Assembly: GCA_008973525.1 (NCBI GenBank)
Contig: WACJ01000058.1
Location: forward strand, 434,001 to 498,000
From: Stenopsyche tienmushanensis
Lineage: Eukaryota; Arthropoda; Insecta; Trichoptera; Stenopsychidae
DNA: 64,000 nucleotides
Direction: 5' to 3'
Below are positions 12,899 through 25,400 of this stretch, piece by piece (the stretch's first letter is position 1; each line of letters starts with the position of its first letter). The position numbers were made by a program, and so were the translations under genes. The notes beneath the pieces were generated by a model, which ran no database searches, had not been told where the DNA came from, and saw nothing but the letters and a program-made list of their open reading frames with translations.

Positions 12899-15800
12899 AT
12901 GTTCCCGTGGGGGCGGTTGTTTAAACCGTCGGCAAAATTAATTGTTGGTCGTCGATTTGGAGGCAAATTTTACCCTTTATTTTAGTTTAAATTTCTGAAG
13001 AAGTGCTTAATTCATAAATCAAGTTTAGTTACAGTATTCCACATATAAAGTTTTCGATCTGTTTATGTCGATATTCTCAACTTATTTGATCTCCGGCTTC
13101 TCAAAATACTTATATACATGTCTACAATTAAGAAATACATAGTCTCATAGCTTTGTATAATTTTATCTTTGAATTCTGCTGTAGAAAATATTGATGACAT
13201 AACCTTAAAAGGATTAGCTTACTATAGAACGTTGATGATATGAGAAGAGATAAATACTTATTATATACATTAAATTGTGATGTTATAGCGAAATAATCCG
13301 AGGACAAAATGACAATGATTTTATTCAAAATTTGGAAACAACATAATAAGCGGGGAATATCTTGACAGTAGCTTCACAAGATCTTATTCATAGGAAAGAT
13401 ATTTGCCAATTGTATTATCTAATATTTAATATCAATAAAACTACAAGTACTCATTCATTATATCTGTAAGAATGTTTGTTAAATCAACGATAATGTGTTC
13501 GATAAATAATGACATTAAAAACAGAAAATATTGTCCTAAACAAAAAAATCTATCCTGTTTATCAAAGTAATATCATTAATCATCAAAGAATTTAAAAATA
13601 TATTTTAGATGTACGTGCAACTTATGTTCCATTTAATGATGTATTAAAAAAACGACAATGCCAGGCCAAAAAGAGTATTCTCGTTCAAGTAAATTCTGAA
13701 TTGTCTTTTCCTGAACTGCATACCTATTGTTCTCAATTTGGATCAATAATCGGAGTTCATCACTATACAATATCTACCAATCAACAAGTAATAAATTTAT
13801 TTATATATCGTTGATATCAAATTTGGCAATTGATGTTTTTCATACTTTGTGATTTCAGCATTTTATGTTAGTGGAATTTAAAGACGAAGCTGGTGCTGCT
13901 CAATTGTTGTCATCAGTTTGTTTTGTGGACGACTTGGACATAATTCCCGTTCAGTCACCATTTATGTGGTTTAGACCATCTTATATGAAAAATGGCAAGA
14001 AATTGAACAAATTGATGGGCTTCATGAATGCGGAAAATGACACGGCAAATTTAAATTTAAGCGCAACTAATGGCTCTCAAATTCCGAACGAAAAGACGAT
14101 ATTGAAAGCCTTAACAAACTCCAAAGATTTATCTGAACAAATGACTACTTTATTCAACATGACGTGCTTAAATGATTTGGGAATTCGGTTGAGATACATA
14201 GCTGCCAGACAGGTAAATAACTTTTTTTTTACCAGCTATGAGATTTAATACTTCAGGTTTCTGCGACTGCATTTCTTTTACTCTGCGACTCAGTGAGGAG
14301 TGGATTTCAAAGACGAGATTTCAATTTTCACACATTTATTCAGTCCAATTTGAATCTTTTAGGCCCCTTGTATCTCTGGGATTTTTTGTATCTCTGGTAT
14401 CAATTGATATGTCCACCTTCCTTTGGTTTCAGTGTTCCAGTGTTTCTGCCATCGTTAGATTGACTCTTCCCGAGCTTCTTCTTTTCCTGTGTTTTTCTTA
14501 TATCTGCGCCTCCTTTCCATGGCAATAATGTCCATGGGAAGTGTGCCCGCTAGAACTTGTACTTCGTTCAGTGAGATCGTTCTATAGGCTGATATTATCC
14601 GAATTGCGCCTATTCTTTGCGCTCTTAGCAGTTTATATCTGTTTCCGCCTTTCTGTGTCATTTCTGCCCAGACTAGTGTACCATAGAGCAAGGTCACTTC
14701 ATTGACCCCCTAAAGGAGTACTATCCCAAGGCCTGGGACCCCCCTCCACTTATTCGAAAGTGTACTCTTGTATATTAACCCTTTCGTTAGTGAGCAAATT
14801 TAAAATCGATGAAGTCGTTGTCATAATCGCTTTACACCGATTACTTTCTGTCAGCTCCTAATCAGCGTAAGACAATCTTCAATTCGAGGCAGAGCCAATT
14901 CTAAATGAATACTTGATAGTGAATAAAAGACCAGTCATTTCTTTACATAAACAATGCACAAAAAATCGATTCATTTGCTCCTCCTTTAGAAGGAAATGAT
15001 AATTGAACAAAGACTCATTCAACACACAGAGAAGATAAACAAACACTCTCCATAACACAATATTCGGTCTTTTCTTTGCGTAAACAAATAACACACTTGA
15101 AATCGAAATCATTATAAGTCGATAAATTTGGGCTTAACGATTTATACTCTCTGTCTCAGTTTCCCGAACTGCGCTAAGTTCTCTTTGTCTCTGTCTGTCT
15201 CCGAGCTTCAATGTGCAAGATTGCTCTATCTGGATCACTAGAGTGCCGCCGTACCGGTACGGCAATACCGCTCAAAGGGTTAAGCTCAGAGACAACCCGT
15301 GGACAGCCAATCTTCAATGATAATTTCTTGATTGTTTGACGAAGATCTGATTTCACCATCGACTTCAGGGTATCATCAAATTGTTGAGGTCGTCCTTTTC
15401 AAGCAATGTTCTTAAGGTTCCTATTTCCATTCTTAAACTGTTTAAACCACCAATGACACTTATTTAATACCAAAATATTCCCACAGGTATCGGTGATTTT
15501 TCGATCGAAGGAATTTTGATTATTTTTTGATCAAGAAACTGACTCCAAACAAGTGTAAATAATATGCAATTTTATATTTACAGATTGAACGTGCTTTTAC
15601 TGGATTATATCCGTCTGTTTCCGTAAATCCTTTTGGTTCAACTGTAAATGGTTTCGGAAAATTAGGATGTGATTTAGATTTAGTGATGAAACTTACGCCG
15701 AATAACATTGAGGTACCATCAACATTCATTAGCACAGTTAACTCTTGCTTTACAAACAGGTTCTTCTCCGGGTTCATTATGTGTAACCTGTATTCCTGAG

Positions 15801-17954
15801 CTTTTATTGTACGTGTTAATATAAATATCCGTTTTCTCAATATGATTCATTAAAAAATAAAGCTGACTTCTATTAATAAACATAAGATAGTTTAAGTGAA
15901 GTGCTTAATAAAATATATTATGTTAATTTCCCAATAATAATCATTAGACTATGTAAATAGTAAACACACTAAACCAATATCCAGTCAACAACAAAAATAT
16001 TAAAGCATTCCCGCTGATAATGTGTTGATTGTGACATTCATTTGTACACCAAGAGTTATTTGTGTTATAATTTCCTATTTAATATCAATAGATGGTTTTC
16101 TTTATTTATTATAATTTTAGGATGATTTGAGCAGTAGACTTGTTTTTCATACAAAAAAATCTATTGCTACTGGAAGGTTACAGCAACAGCGCTTTATGGA
16201 AATTATTAGTGACATGATTCAACTTTTTGTTCCTGGGTGTAGTCGTGTCCGGCGTATTCTTCAAGCGAGAGTTCCAATAATCAAATATAATCAAGATTAT
16301 GCCGACTTAGAATGTGATTTATCTATGAATAGTTTGTAAGCTTCCTTTTTAAATTGTTATTCTTTAAAAAAACTTTCTAATATCAAAGTACAGTGGAATC
16401 TCACTTAACAAGCATAAATCGTTCCAGAATCTTACTCATAATGCGAAATACTCGTCAAACGACACAATTTTTCCCATAATTATTAATGTTAAATATGATA
16501 ATGCGTTTGTCATACCTAAGTCTCTTTGATTAGAAAGTTGTTTAAAACCATATGCTTTTATGCTACATGTGGAAGGCGAATAGGAAATCACTGCATGAAA
16601 AATCCTTCCCCTAGTAAGGTCTTCTATGGAGATTCCCTACGTCCGATATTGGATATGGCACTTTAAAAAGATGGAAGTCATCTGCTAGCGGAACAAATGC
16701 TAGAGTATGCAAAGAACGGTCCGTTAAAAGTGTTTAAGCAGCGTTTTTTTTTTTTCGATTTATTGTGCGATGTGCTTATTAACGAGGTTCCACTGTAATA
16801 CAAAAAAACACTCATTCATACATTTTCATAGTGCTAAATTTGTTTTTTTTTTTTAATGCAATATGATCTAAATATAAATTTTAATATGTGTATCTTATAT
16901 TCCAGATCCGGAGTTTATATGTCTGAATTATTGTATTTGTATGGCTCATTTGATAGTCGAGTAAGACCGCTCGTATTTACAATAAGAAAATGGGCTCAAT
17001 TAGTGGGTTTGACTAATCCGTCTCCTGGAAAATGGATCACAAATTTTCCCCTCACGCTAATGGTATTATTTTTTTTGCAAAATGCTAAAAAGGGACCCAT
17101 TTTACCAAGCTTTAATTATTTGAAGAAACTTGCAGGTATCTATTTATATATATATAATTTTATTATGAACATTATTTCCTACTAAATATGCAAATTATTT
17201 TTTTATTTCAATAGGAGAAGATGACGTAAGAATTACCGACGATCATGTCAATTGCACCTTTTTAAGAGACATTCGAAATATTGCTTTTAAGACTGAAAAT
17301 GATTCTAATTTGGAAGAACTTCTACTAGAGTTTTTTGAATATTATTCATCTTTTGAATTTACTATATATGGTCTTTCTATAAATGAAGGAAGACCCGTGA
17401 ATAAAATCGACTATTCTGGTTTATATATTATAAATCCATTAGAAACTAGTTTAAATGTTAGCAAAAATGTAAGTTTTGAGGAATGCGAAAGGATTAAAGT
17501 TGAATTTAGAAATGCAGTTTGGTTGCTGGAATCATGTTCTAATCGAGTAGAAGACGATGCTTGGGGACTATCTGCATTATTAAAAAAGCACGATAAAAAT
17601 TCATCGAAATACAAAGTTTCTTTACCTCAAAGACTTGTCAGTGTTAAGGATTTATTTTTAGATTCAAATGATAAACCTGACGATGCAATAGTACCACAAG
17701 AGAGCAAATCTACTAGCGCCCCAAATTTGCCCGAAGAAGGCTTACAACATTTAAGAAACGAGCTGTTAGAACTGGAGTTAAGAGCGAAGAACTCAAAAAA
17801 TGTTTTATACAAAAATATATCCGTTAAAAATCAAGTGCAAGCAATCAAAACAGACGAAATGACTAGTCAATCAAACAAATCTAATAGTGTATTAAATAAC
17901 GTTACCAAAGGTAATCAATCTGGAATAAATAGAAGACGCGTGCGAAGAAGATGA
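12899..17954 (+). CDS. MTPAP: Mitochondrial poly(A) polymerase
   Basis: Adds A tails to mitochondrial mRNAs in the matrix. Exons: 12899-12947 (tentative), 13609-13787, 13859-14212, 15584-15712, 16121-16335, 16906-17135, 17215-17954; all phases agree, 631 codons. Exon 1 (MFPWGRLFKPSAKLIV) looks like a targeting peptide, but its donor (G|gtcgtc) is weak, so the start is uncertain. Residues ~40-100 form the RL (RNA-binding-like) domain. The nucleotidyltransferase core has GS at 212-213, catalytic DLD at 224-226 and the third Asp in ECDLS at 303. The PAP-associated segment follows (KWITNFPLTLMVLFFLQ). The tail is charged and ends in RRRVRRR. Human MTPAP has 582 residues. Introns 3 and 5 carry a piggyBac-like MITE and a pogo-like MITE. 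AATAAA signals at 17956 and 18003 follow the stop. Confidence 0.93.
14455..14700 (-). mobile_element. R1/I-type LINE fragment in MTPAP intron 3
   Basis: About 80 codons on the minus strand match the region after the RT of insect LINEs: LLYGTLVWAE, QRIGAIRIISAYRTIS, VQVLAGTLPMDIIAMERRR. The same layout (ending AYRTT..VLAGVFPMDL) occurs in the intact element at 55.8 kb, though the two are clearly different families. No other part of the element is recognisable around it. Confidence 0.75.
14775..15283. mobile_element. piggyBac-like MITE, copy 1 (complete)
   Basis: A ~500-bp non-coding element flanked on both sides by TTAA (14775-14778 and 15280-15283), the piggyBac target duplication. Ends begin CCCTTT in both orientations (CCCTTTCGTTAGTGAG; the right end read backwards is CCCTTTGAGCGGTATTG). 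A 16-bp palindrome GCCGTACCGGTACGGC lies just inside the right end. The second copy at 18391-18880 is about 90% alike by eye. It lies in MTPAP intron 3 and carries no transposase. Confidence 0.8.
16389..16797. mobile_element. pogo/Tigger-type MITE in MTPAP intron 5
   Basis: Inverted ends CAGTGGAATCTCACTTAACA and (right end read backwards) CAGTGGAACCTCGTTAATAA, bounded by TA on both sides (16389-16390, 16796-16797). This end sequence and TA target are typical of the pogo/Tigger branch of Tc1/mariner. The 405-bp body has no long open frame. A remnant of a pogo-type transposase lies at 33440-33604. Confidence 0.85.
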
Positions 17955-18390
17955 AAATAAATATACTTTGTTATTTATAATTTAGAATATCTTTTAATTG
18001 GAAAATAAATAATTTTTCATGTTCTCATATTCAATTTTTATTTAAAAAGTATCTAATTGATGTCCATTTATTTTTATTAGTTCTATTTTATAACCGTTTA
18101 TGATTCTTTTCTGCCCTGGCCTTTTTGCATGTACATATTTTGTTGCAGAAATATATTTTTTATTATTTTAAAGAATTTGGTTGTGTTACGTAGAGGTGGA
18201 AGCGAAGAGCACAATCATGTAGCTGCACCCTGCCCCAAAGCTTCCAAACGGACGGTCTTTCTGAGTCCATCCTCTATTAGTTCGTAGAAGTCCTTATAGG
18301 AGGGAGACAAAGACGACAAAAACTGTTGGCTCCAAGTCTTTATTATTCCGCCAGGATAAAGAATACGGTTACAAGAACTGAGAAGCTCAC
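17955..18390. other. Gap after MTPAP, mostly unassigned
   Basis: Holds MTPAP polyadenylation signals and then AT-rich DNA. From about 18180 a GC-richer stretch begins (gtgttacgtagaggtgg...) that ends at the truncated piggyBac-like MITE. It looks like a transposon piece but I cannot place it. Confidence 0.35.
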
Positions 18391-18880
18391 TTACACCGAT
18401 TACTTTCTGTCAGCTCCTAATCAGCGTAAGACAATCTTCAATTCGAGGCAGAGTCAAATGTAAATGAACACTTGATAGTGCATACAAGACCACATCATTT
18501 CTTTACATAAACAATGCACAAAAAATCGATTCATTTGCTCCTCCTTTAGAAGGAAATGATAATTGGACAAAGACTCATTCAACACGCAGCGCAGAACAGC
18601 AAGCAATTAAATAAACAAACACTCTCGATAACACACAATATTCGGTCGTTTCTTTGCGTAAACAAATAAAACACTTGAAATCGAAATCATTATAAGTCGA
18701 TAAATTTGGGCTTAACGATCTATACAATCATGAGATGATGAAGCTCTCCATCTCAGTCTCCCGAACTGCGCTAAGTTCTCTTTGTCTCTGTCTGTCTCCG
18801 AGCTTCAATGTGCAAGATTGCTCTATCTGGATCACTAGAGTGCCGCCGTACCGGTACGGTGATACCGCTCAAAGAGTTAA
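18391..18880. mobile_element. piggyBac-like MITE, copy 2 (left end lost)
   Basis: Homologous base for base to most of the copy at 14775-15283. It includes the GTACCGGTAC palindrome and the right end, which stops at TTAA (18877-18880). The first ~55 bases of the left end are missing and unrelated sequence takes their place. A short extra segment (cagcgcagaacagcaagcaa) distinguishes it from copy 1. Confidence 0.8.
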
Positions 18881-19400
18881 TAGAATCCACAAGGTCTTAG
18901 AAGATAGAAAATATTGCTTGGCAGCATTCCTGGGCGTAACTCAGGCTTTTAACGAAGTGTGGCATCCGGGCTTGTTGTATAAAATTGGAAAACAACTACC
19001 CACAAATTACTTCTTCATACTCAAATCATACCTGACTAACAGAACATTCTACGTCAAATACGAAGATGAAACCACCACACTCCGTGATATAAAATCCGGT
19101 GTTCCACAAGGCAGCGTACCTGGTCTAGTTTTATACCTTTTATACATAGCCGACATCTCTATATTGAAGCGCTGCGTAATATAGGTGACTCTCCATGGTA
19201 CGTGACAAACGACACAGTACACAGGGAACTAAGCATACCAACAGTGAGGTAGGCGATTGAAAACTATAACCAGAAGTACAAACAAAGATTGAACACACAC
19301 CCCAACCACCTCATTGAATATCTAATCATCTAGACTTCGGGACGCGTAGGCTGAAAAGATATCAAGAGCTGATGGAAATCGATATATATGAGATGGAACA
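18881..19400 (+). mobile_element. Jockey-type LINE fragment with internal deletion
   Basis: The frame from about 18885 to 19184 carries RT blocks of the Jockey type: LAAFLGVTQAFNEVWHPGLL (motif with AF.EVWH), then LKSYLTNRTFYVKYEDE, then GVPQGSVPGLVLYLLYIADI. Shortly after comes the far C-terminal end (SPWYVTNDTVHRELSIPTV, then NHLIEYL). The YADD box and thumb between them are gone, so an internal deletion joined the two parts. The left end abuts the TTAA of the piggyBac-like MITE. Confidence 0.8.
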
Positions 19401-19437
19401 TTTTAGTTAGTGCAGAATGAATAAAAACATAATTTTA

Positions 19438-22400
19438 CTATTGAAATAATTTATGTAACGTTTTTAAAATTTTTCGAATCTTAAAATTTGTACAATCACT
19501 AGTAAATATTTCATTAATTTCTATAACATCACATATAGATGTTAAGTCACTATTTTGTACGCCAAAATTTTCAAGTAATTCATTTGATTTTAACAGTTTT
19601 TCAGTATTCTGCAGTATTTCAATGCGGTCAATTTTTGACAATCCTTCAAATGAATTTGCAATAACTTTCTTGATTAGATTTACGCATAAAAGAGTTAGTG
19701 CGTATTCTTCTTGGGACTCATTTTTTTCACCCTTTTCAAATACCTGATTCTATAATTAAATTAATAAAGATTATTATAAAAAAAATTGTTATAAGTGTAT
19801 CACATACGTTTTTATTGCTTACTTCTTCTGTCGAAATCATCGATGAATCATTTTCTCCTATTGCTATTATAATTAACATAGCAATCGTGTGATGTATAGA
19901 ATATTTAATCATCCAATTCGTAAACATTTGTAATAGTAATTCTCGTGATTTATTCTCATTCAATACACAATTATACTGTGATATAGTCGACGTTTTATTC
20001 GGATTGTTTTGTGATATTAAGCACAATAAATTTGAAATTTTTTGACTAACATTTTCATCGTCATCGCTTACGAGTTGAAATACGGCTGTCCATTGTAGTA
20101 AAATATTCGTATCTAAAATAATAACGAGTATTTTTAATACTTATATTTTATTAAGATATCATCATCATCATCATCATAGCGCAGCCACTAACAGTCCACT
20201 ACAGAACTATGGGCCTCTTCAATATCCATTCATAGGAAAGGGGTTACATCCATTTCGTCTGTATCATACATTCACCTCCTCATTCGCTCGATATTGAAGG
20301 TAGCATTACCACCGAGTTTTATTTTGAACGCTCACCCAACGGGTACTATTAAGATATAGACGCGAATAAATACTTACAGTTTGATTTATTTATACAGGAT
20401 GCTTCCCAGTCAAATAATGTCCAATTATTAAGTATAAGTTCAATAACGGCAATCTTATTCGTATAATCATTATAGCTAAAGGAATTTTTCATTAAAATGT
20501 CACTTAAGCGCCTTATGTTTTCATGATTAAATTTCTCATAAATATTTGTGTTATTTGAAGTCACATTTTGTAATAGTTTATCGATGTACTTTATGTATAT
20601 ATAATTCAAATGTTCGTGTTCGGATTCATATTTTGCTAAATAATCGGCTAAAATTGCATCATACGAAGAGGCGCCGATTGAAATTTCATCAAATTTGTAT
20701 GGCAATTTCAATAATATCGTGAAGATCTTTTCCCGATATTGAAAATTTTTATGATCGTCGTAATGCTTCAGTAGGTTGTTTCTGAATTGAGGTTCGGCTA
20801 CGATATTTTTTAAAATGTCTTCTTTCTCGTTTGGTGTTAATTTAGCTACAAACGTCTTTTCAATATGACCGATTTCAAATTTGCCGTTGATATCTTTTAT
20901 GTTCTCGGAGTTAAACAAGCATAGAAGGTAATTTATTAATACCGTTACGACTTCATAAGAAGAATTTTCTAAATATTTGAAAATAAGTTCGGCAATATTA
21001 CGTTTATGTAATACATATGTGAGTTGGAAATTCAAATGTAATGCTTGGACATAAAAATGTTCCTTCCCAAACGTAACGTCAATCATCTCTTTGATTTGTT
21101 CTTCTAAACATCCTTTTATTTGGTCGAAAAAAGATTTATCCAGAGAAATTGCATGGGGAAATCTGTAAATAAGCATAATTAATATTTTTAAATTGACGTT
21201 GATATTTTACGAACATAAGATTGAAATTTATAGAAAATACCTGTTTGTGAAAAGTAAAACAACTTCCAAATAAGATTCGCCTATTACAAAACATGGATTA
21301 CTTTTATTGAATACTTGTAATAAAATCCAATTACAGTTTTTTAGTGCATTTAAAATGATTTCCAAATTACAAGCGTCGACTTGAAGACTTTCAGGAAAGG
21401 ATTGTAATAGTTTTATTATCTGAAATATAACGTCATAAACGATCATAAGAACATATCGATCAATATATTAATTACGTTGTATGTAACTTACTTGCAACAG
21501 AATTCCATGACAATAGTTTGTCCTTACAGCATCTTTATCGAGTAACGAAAATAGCATATTCAAATGTCCCAAATATCTGAGAATAAAAACATATTTACTT
21601 CATCATAATTACATATTTTACATATAATAGATTGTCCGGTTAAGAATATCGGGGGTAATGACGCTGGTAATTTTTGGTATGTAGATAAAAAAATAGAATG
21701 ATAGGTGAGCGCCATGTGGCTGACTCTCTTCCAAGAAGTCTCTCACTGTGTTCTAATCCTTTTCTAGCAATCCTTCTCACAAGGAGAGTGATGAAGACAC
21801 ACGCTGACGATTTAGTTACAATTTAATCGAGCACGAATTTGCACGAATTCCGGGCTGGCATTGACAAACAGTTAGAGATTCTCCGAGTGTATCGCAAATA
21901 TTTTTAGTTTTGTAGAAAATAACGTTCTCTAGATGTTAGTCGACTAAAAAAATATACAATACATGTTGTCAAAGGGATGGTTGAGACATAACTGATGATC
22001 AAAAAGAAAGTATGAAAAAAACGACATTCCTAACAAGACAATCCAATATTTAATAAATAATAGTATCATTTATTCACCTTTCAGGAACAATCAATGGTAC
22101 GACGGCTTTCGAAGCAAGTTGTCTTATTTTCAAAACACAACTTCCAGAACATCTTATTAAATATGGCACAAAAGCAACTAGCTAAAATTTTTCAAAAGTC
22201 AATTGATTCAATGAAAGTGATAAATAACGTATTGAAATCGAACGAAAATACCTGCAAATACGAATCAGTCCCCTCTAAAGAAGATGGATATAGTCTCGAA
22301 AGTAGTAAAAGTACTGGATACAATGAAGGTTGTAATAAATCCTTTGACTCTTCGTTGATTTTTACAGCTTTCAAATGATTCTTTAAAAAATGATTTTATT

Positions 22401-25400
22401 ATTACTTAAATAATACGCATTTTATTACAAAAAAATATACATACGCTAATATACAAACCAGGAAAAAATCATATAATTTGGGATATCGAAGAAAAAATAT
22501 CCTCCCGGTCATTTTATTTCTTATACAGAGTTGTTCGCTGTCTTTGGTTCTTTGTACGCCAAACACACGCGTCACTAAACTACTGAATAGCAAAGTAGAC
22601 GAATTTCTTTCCTTAAATAATGATTCAAAAATGTAATTTAAACACAATTTTATTCACAAATAAAAGCGATTACACTTACAGCCCATGTTGCTCCATTGAA
22701 TCCGCTGATCGATATCATCAGACCGTCGGCAACATAAGCGTTAACTTGCTCGCCAAGAGCGGCGTGTCGAAATAGAGCTCTTAATATGTTCAGACAATGT
22801 GTTCTGGTCTCAACGGAAATATCATTATTATAACTGGCCAACTGTAGAAGAGTCGACATGCAGTTTTGGAAGCTTTCCGAGCTGTCGTTAACTTGCAATT
22901 CTGTCGTCACTAACGCCTGCAAATTGTAATAATTTCGTTATAAATTGTATTATTTTAAATCAACTTTTTGCAGAATGAATACCAATTCGTACTTGGATGA
23001 TAAAAGGGACTCCGGCACTTCTTCTTGTCGCGCATAACTTAGAATTCTTGGAATCGCCAGATGCAATCGCCGATATCAAATCATTAAGCCATACATTCGG
23101 TAGACTGTGCAGATCTTTCGATTGGCACTTCCATAGCCTTAAAATATATTGCGTTAAATAATTATAATTTGTTGCACATTTAATTGGATTTAACATCGAT
23201 AATATGATTTACCTCAAACACAATTTTGAAAAACCGACGTATGCCTGTTCAAATGCGCCGCGATGTTTCGTTTCGGAAAGAAGCGTCATAAAATGTTCGC
23301 CTATGTCAAATAAATTTTGTTTTGTTATCGTTCCGTCTAATATGTTTTCACCGTTGGTATCTTCGGCTATGATACCGCGTAGCGCTATATCTCCGAGAAG
23401 TAAAGATACCTAAATAAAATAAGAGGGCGATTCAAATATAATACATAGTGTTATATAAAAATACAAATGGAGTATCTTATTTTTTATATCGTTCACTTAA
23501 TTAGAACGAAAAAATTCCATTGGATAGGACGTTTCTTAATCCCGTCATTAAAAATCTGTGTTTGTTCGTATGTAATACACTGCCATACCGTTCATCAGAT
23601 TACGATAAAACTTCGTCCACTTATTGCTAAGGATTGCGCGAATAACATAACCCTTGATTGTTCTGGAGTGGCGTCATTAGCCGAGTATCACCACTCCTTT
23701 GCAAAATCTATTTCAGAAGTAAACTGGAAGACTTGCACGGTAACCCTATCCTCTTATTTTTGCACACATTTATAGGCAAAAATAGCCGAACAACAGAAAG
23801 TGTACAAACCTCTTTTACTGACCGCCATCCACATAATAAAACCATTTGGGCCGTAACAAATTTTCCATTTTCAAGTTGGATGCCATTTCCTTCCATATGC
23901 ATAGAACCAGCGTTAAAGTCCATGGGTAGATGACCTTCCGGAGATGAATTATTCACAATAGGGCTGACTAATTCGTTTATTTTGAAGCATAGCTTTATTA
24001 TGCTATCCATCAGATGCGTCCAAATAACATTGTCTCCGATAGACCTGTTCGTTTTGGTTATTTTATCATTTAGATTCATTAATTATAACATTTTAGTTAA
24101 AGGATTTTCCTTACTTGAAATTGAGCATCCCTAGTATATGTCGGAGACAGAATAATAATCCATAAATTGGTCCATTTGCAGCTGCAGTTAATATATTTTC
24201 CTCTGCTATTTTAATTTCTTTCTTTAGTAAATCAATTATGAGGAGAATTGTATGGTAATGTAAAGCAAATGGAGCCTCTTTAAATCTACAACACGTATGA
24301 AATAATCGGATGAATAATACCTTCGTTATTGATTTAGACGCTCTTATGTATATTACTCACTTATTTTCTAAATCTTCTAATTTTGTGATTTTGATCATAT
24401 CTAATGCGTTATGGGGATGCTTTGTTATTAGTAATTCCAGTTTGTAGGCTGATGTTATGCAGTCGGTTGGTTTTATACTAGATGCCTTAGTGATGATATC
24501 AAGAATATTGGAATGCCATATTTTTTCACACTATACAAACATTATACATAAGAATTATTGTATTTCATCAATGAAATATCGATGTCTGTAAATCTAAAAA
24601 ATATGTATATTTTACCATAAAAAGCTCATGTTCTATCGGCATGGATAGTAAAAGTTTAATTGCTAATTGCTTGTTACATTCATAGGAGTCATCTAATTGT
24701 TCAAAAAGTACCTGAACATGTTTCTTCTTCCAAAAAGTGCTATGAACAATAAAATGGATTATAATGTAGGGGTATAAATATTATATAGAATACAGTATAT
24801 TATTGAAAATGCCTTTTATATTATTGAAAGGGAAAAAAGAAGGTATGTACTGCTATTGTATGTCATTTAAATAGTATAGTTATTTGTGCTGAAGCCAGGC
24901 ATGAAGGCCCCAAAAAACATGCAGAGCATGAGCAGAAACTGAGGGAAGCCTGGCAACAGAGATGGGATCAGTCCAGCAAAGGAAGGTGCCCGAAAACAAA
25001 AAGAGACGACCTTCCGCTTAACCCAAGTACTGACAAACCACGGTTGCTTCGGAGCGTACTTGAAGTGGATTGGCAAGGAGACGTCCACTGCGTGCCACCA
25101 CCATCAAGCAGAAGTTGATGACGTTCAACACACCATTGATGACTGTGAGGCTTGGACGCCCTAGATAAACACACTGAAACAAGCACTCAGGATAGCTGAG
25201 ATCAAAGTCGAAGACATGGTCCATAGCATGATGGTGAGCAAGGAGAACTTTGGCGTGAATTTGTAGAAGAAGTGATGACCGCAAAAGAGGGCAGTGAGAG
25301 AAAAAGATGCAGAGCTGCTCTCCAATACTAGAATAGGGCTATATCGAAGGCCAGACTACCTGTACCCCTGAAGCAATGTGATAAACAATACCAGAGGGAC

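Noticed and set aside
23467..23933. Plus-strand open frames across THADA exon 15 and intron 15
   Set aside because: Antisense shadows of a THADA exon plus transposon debris.
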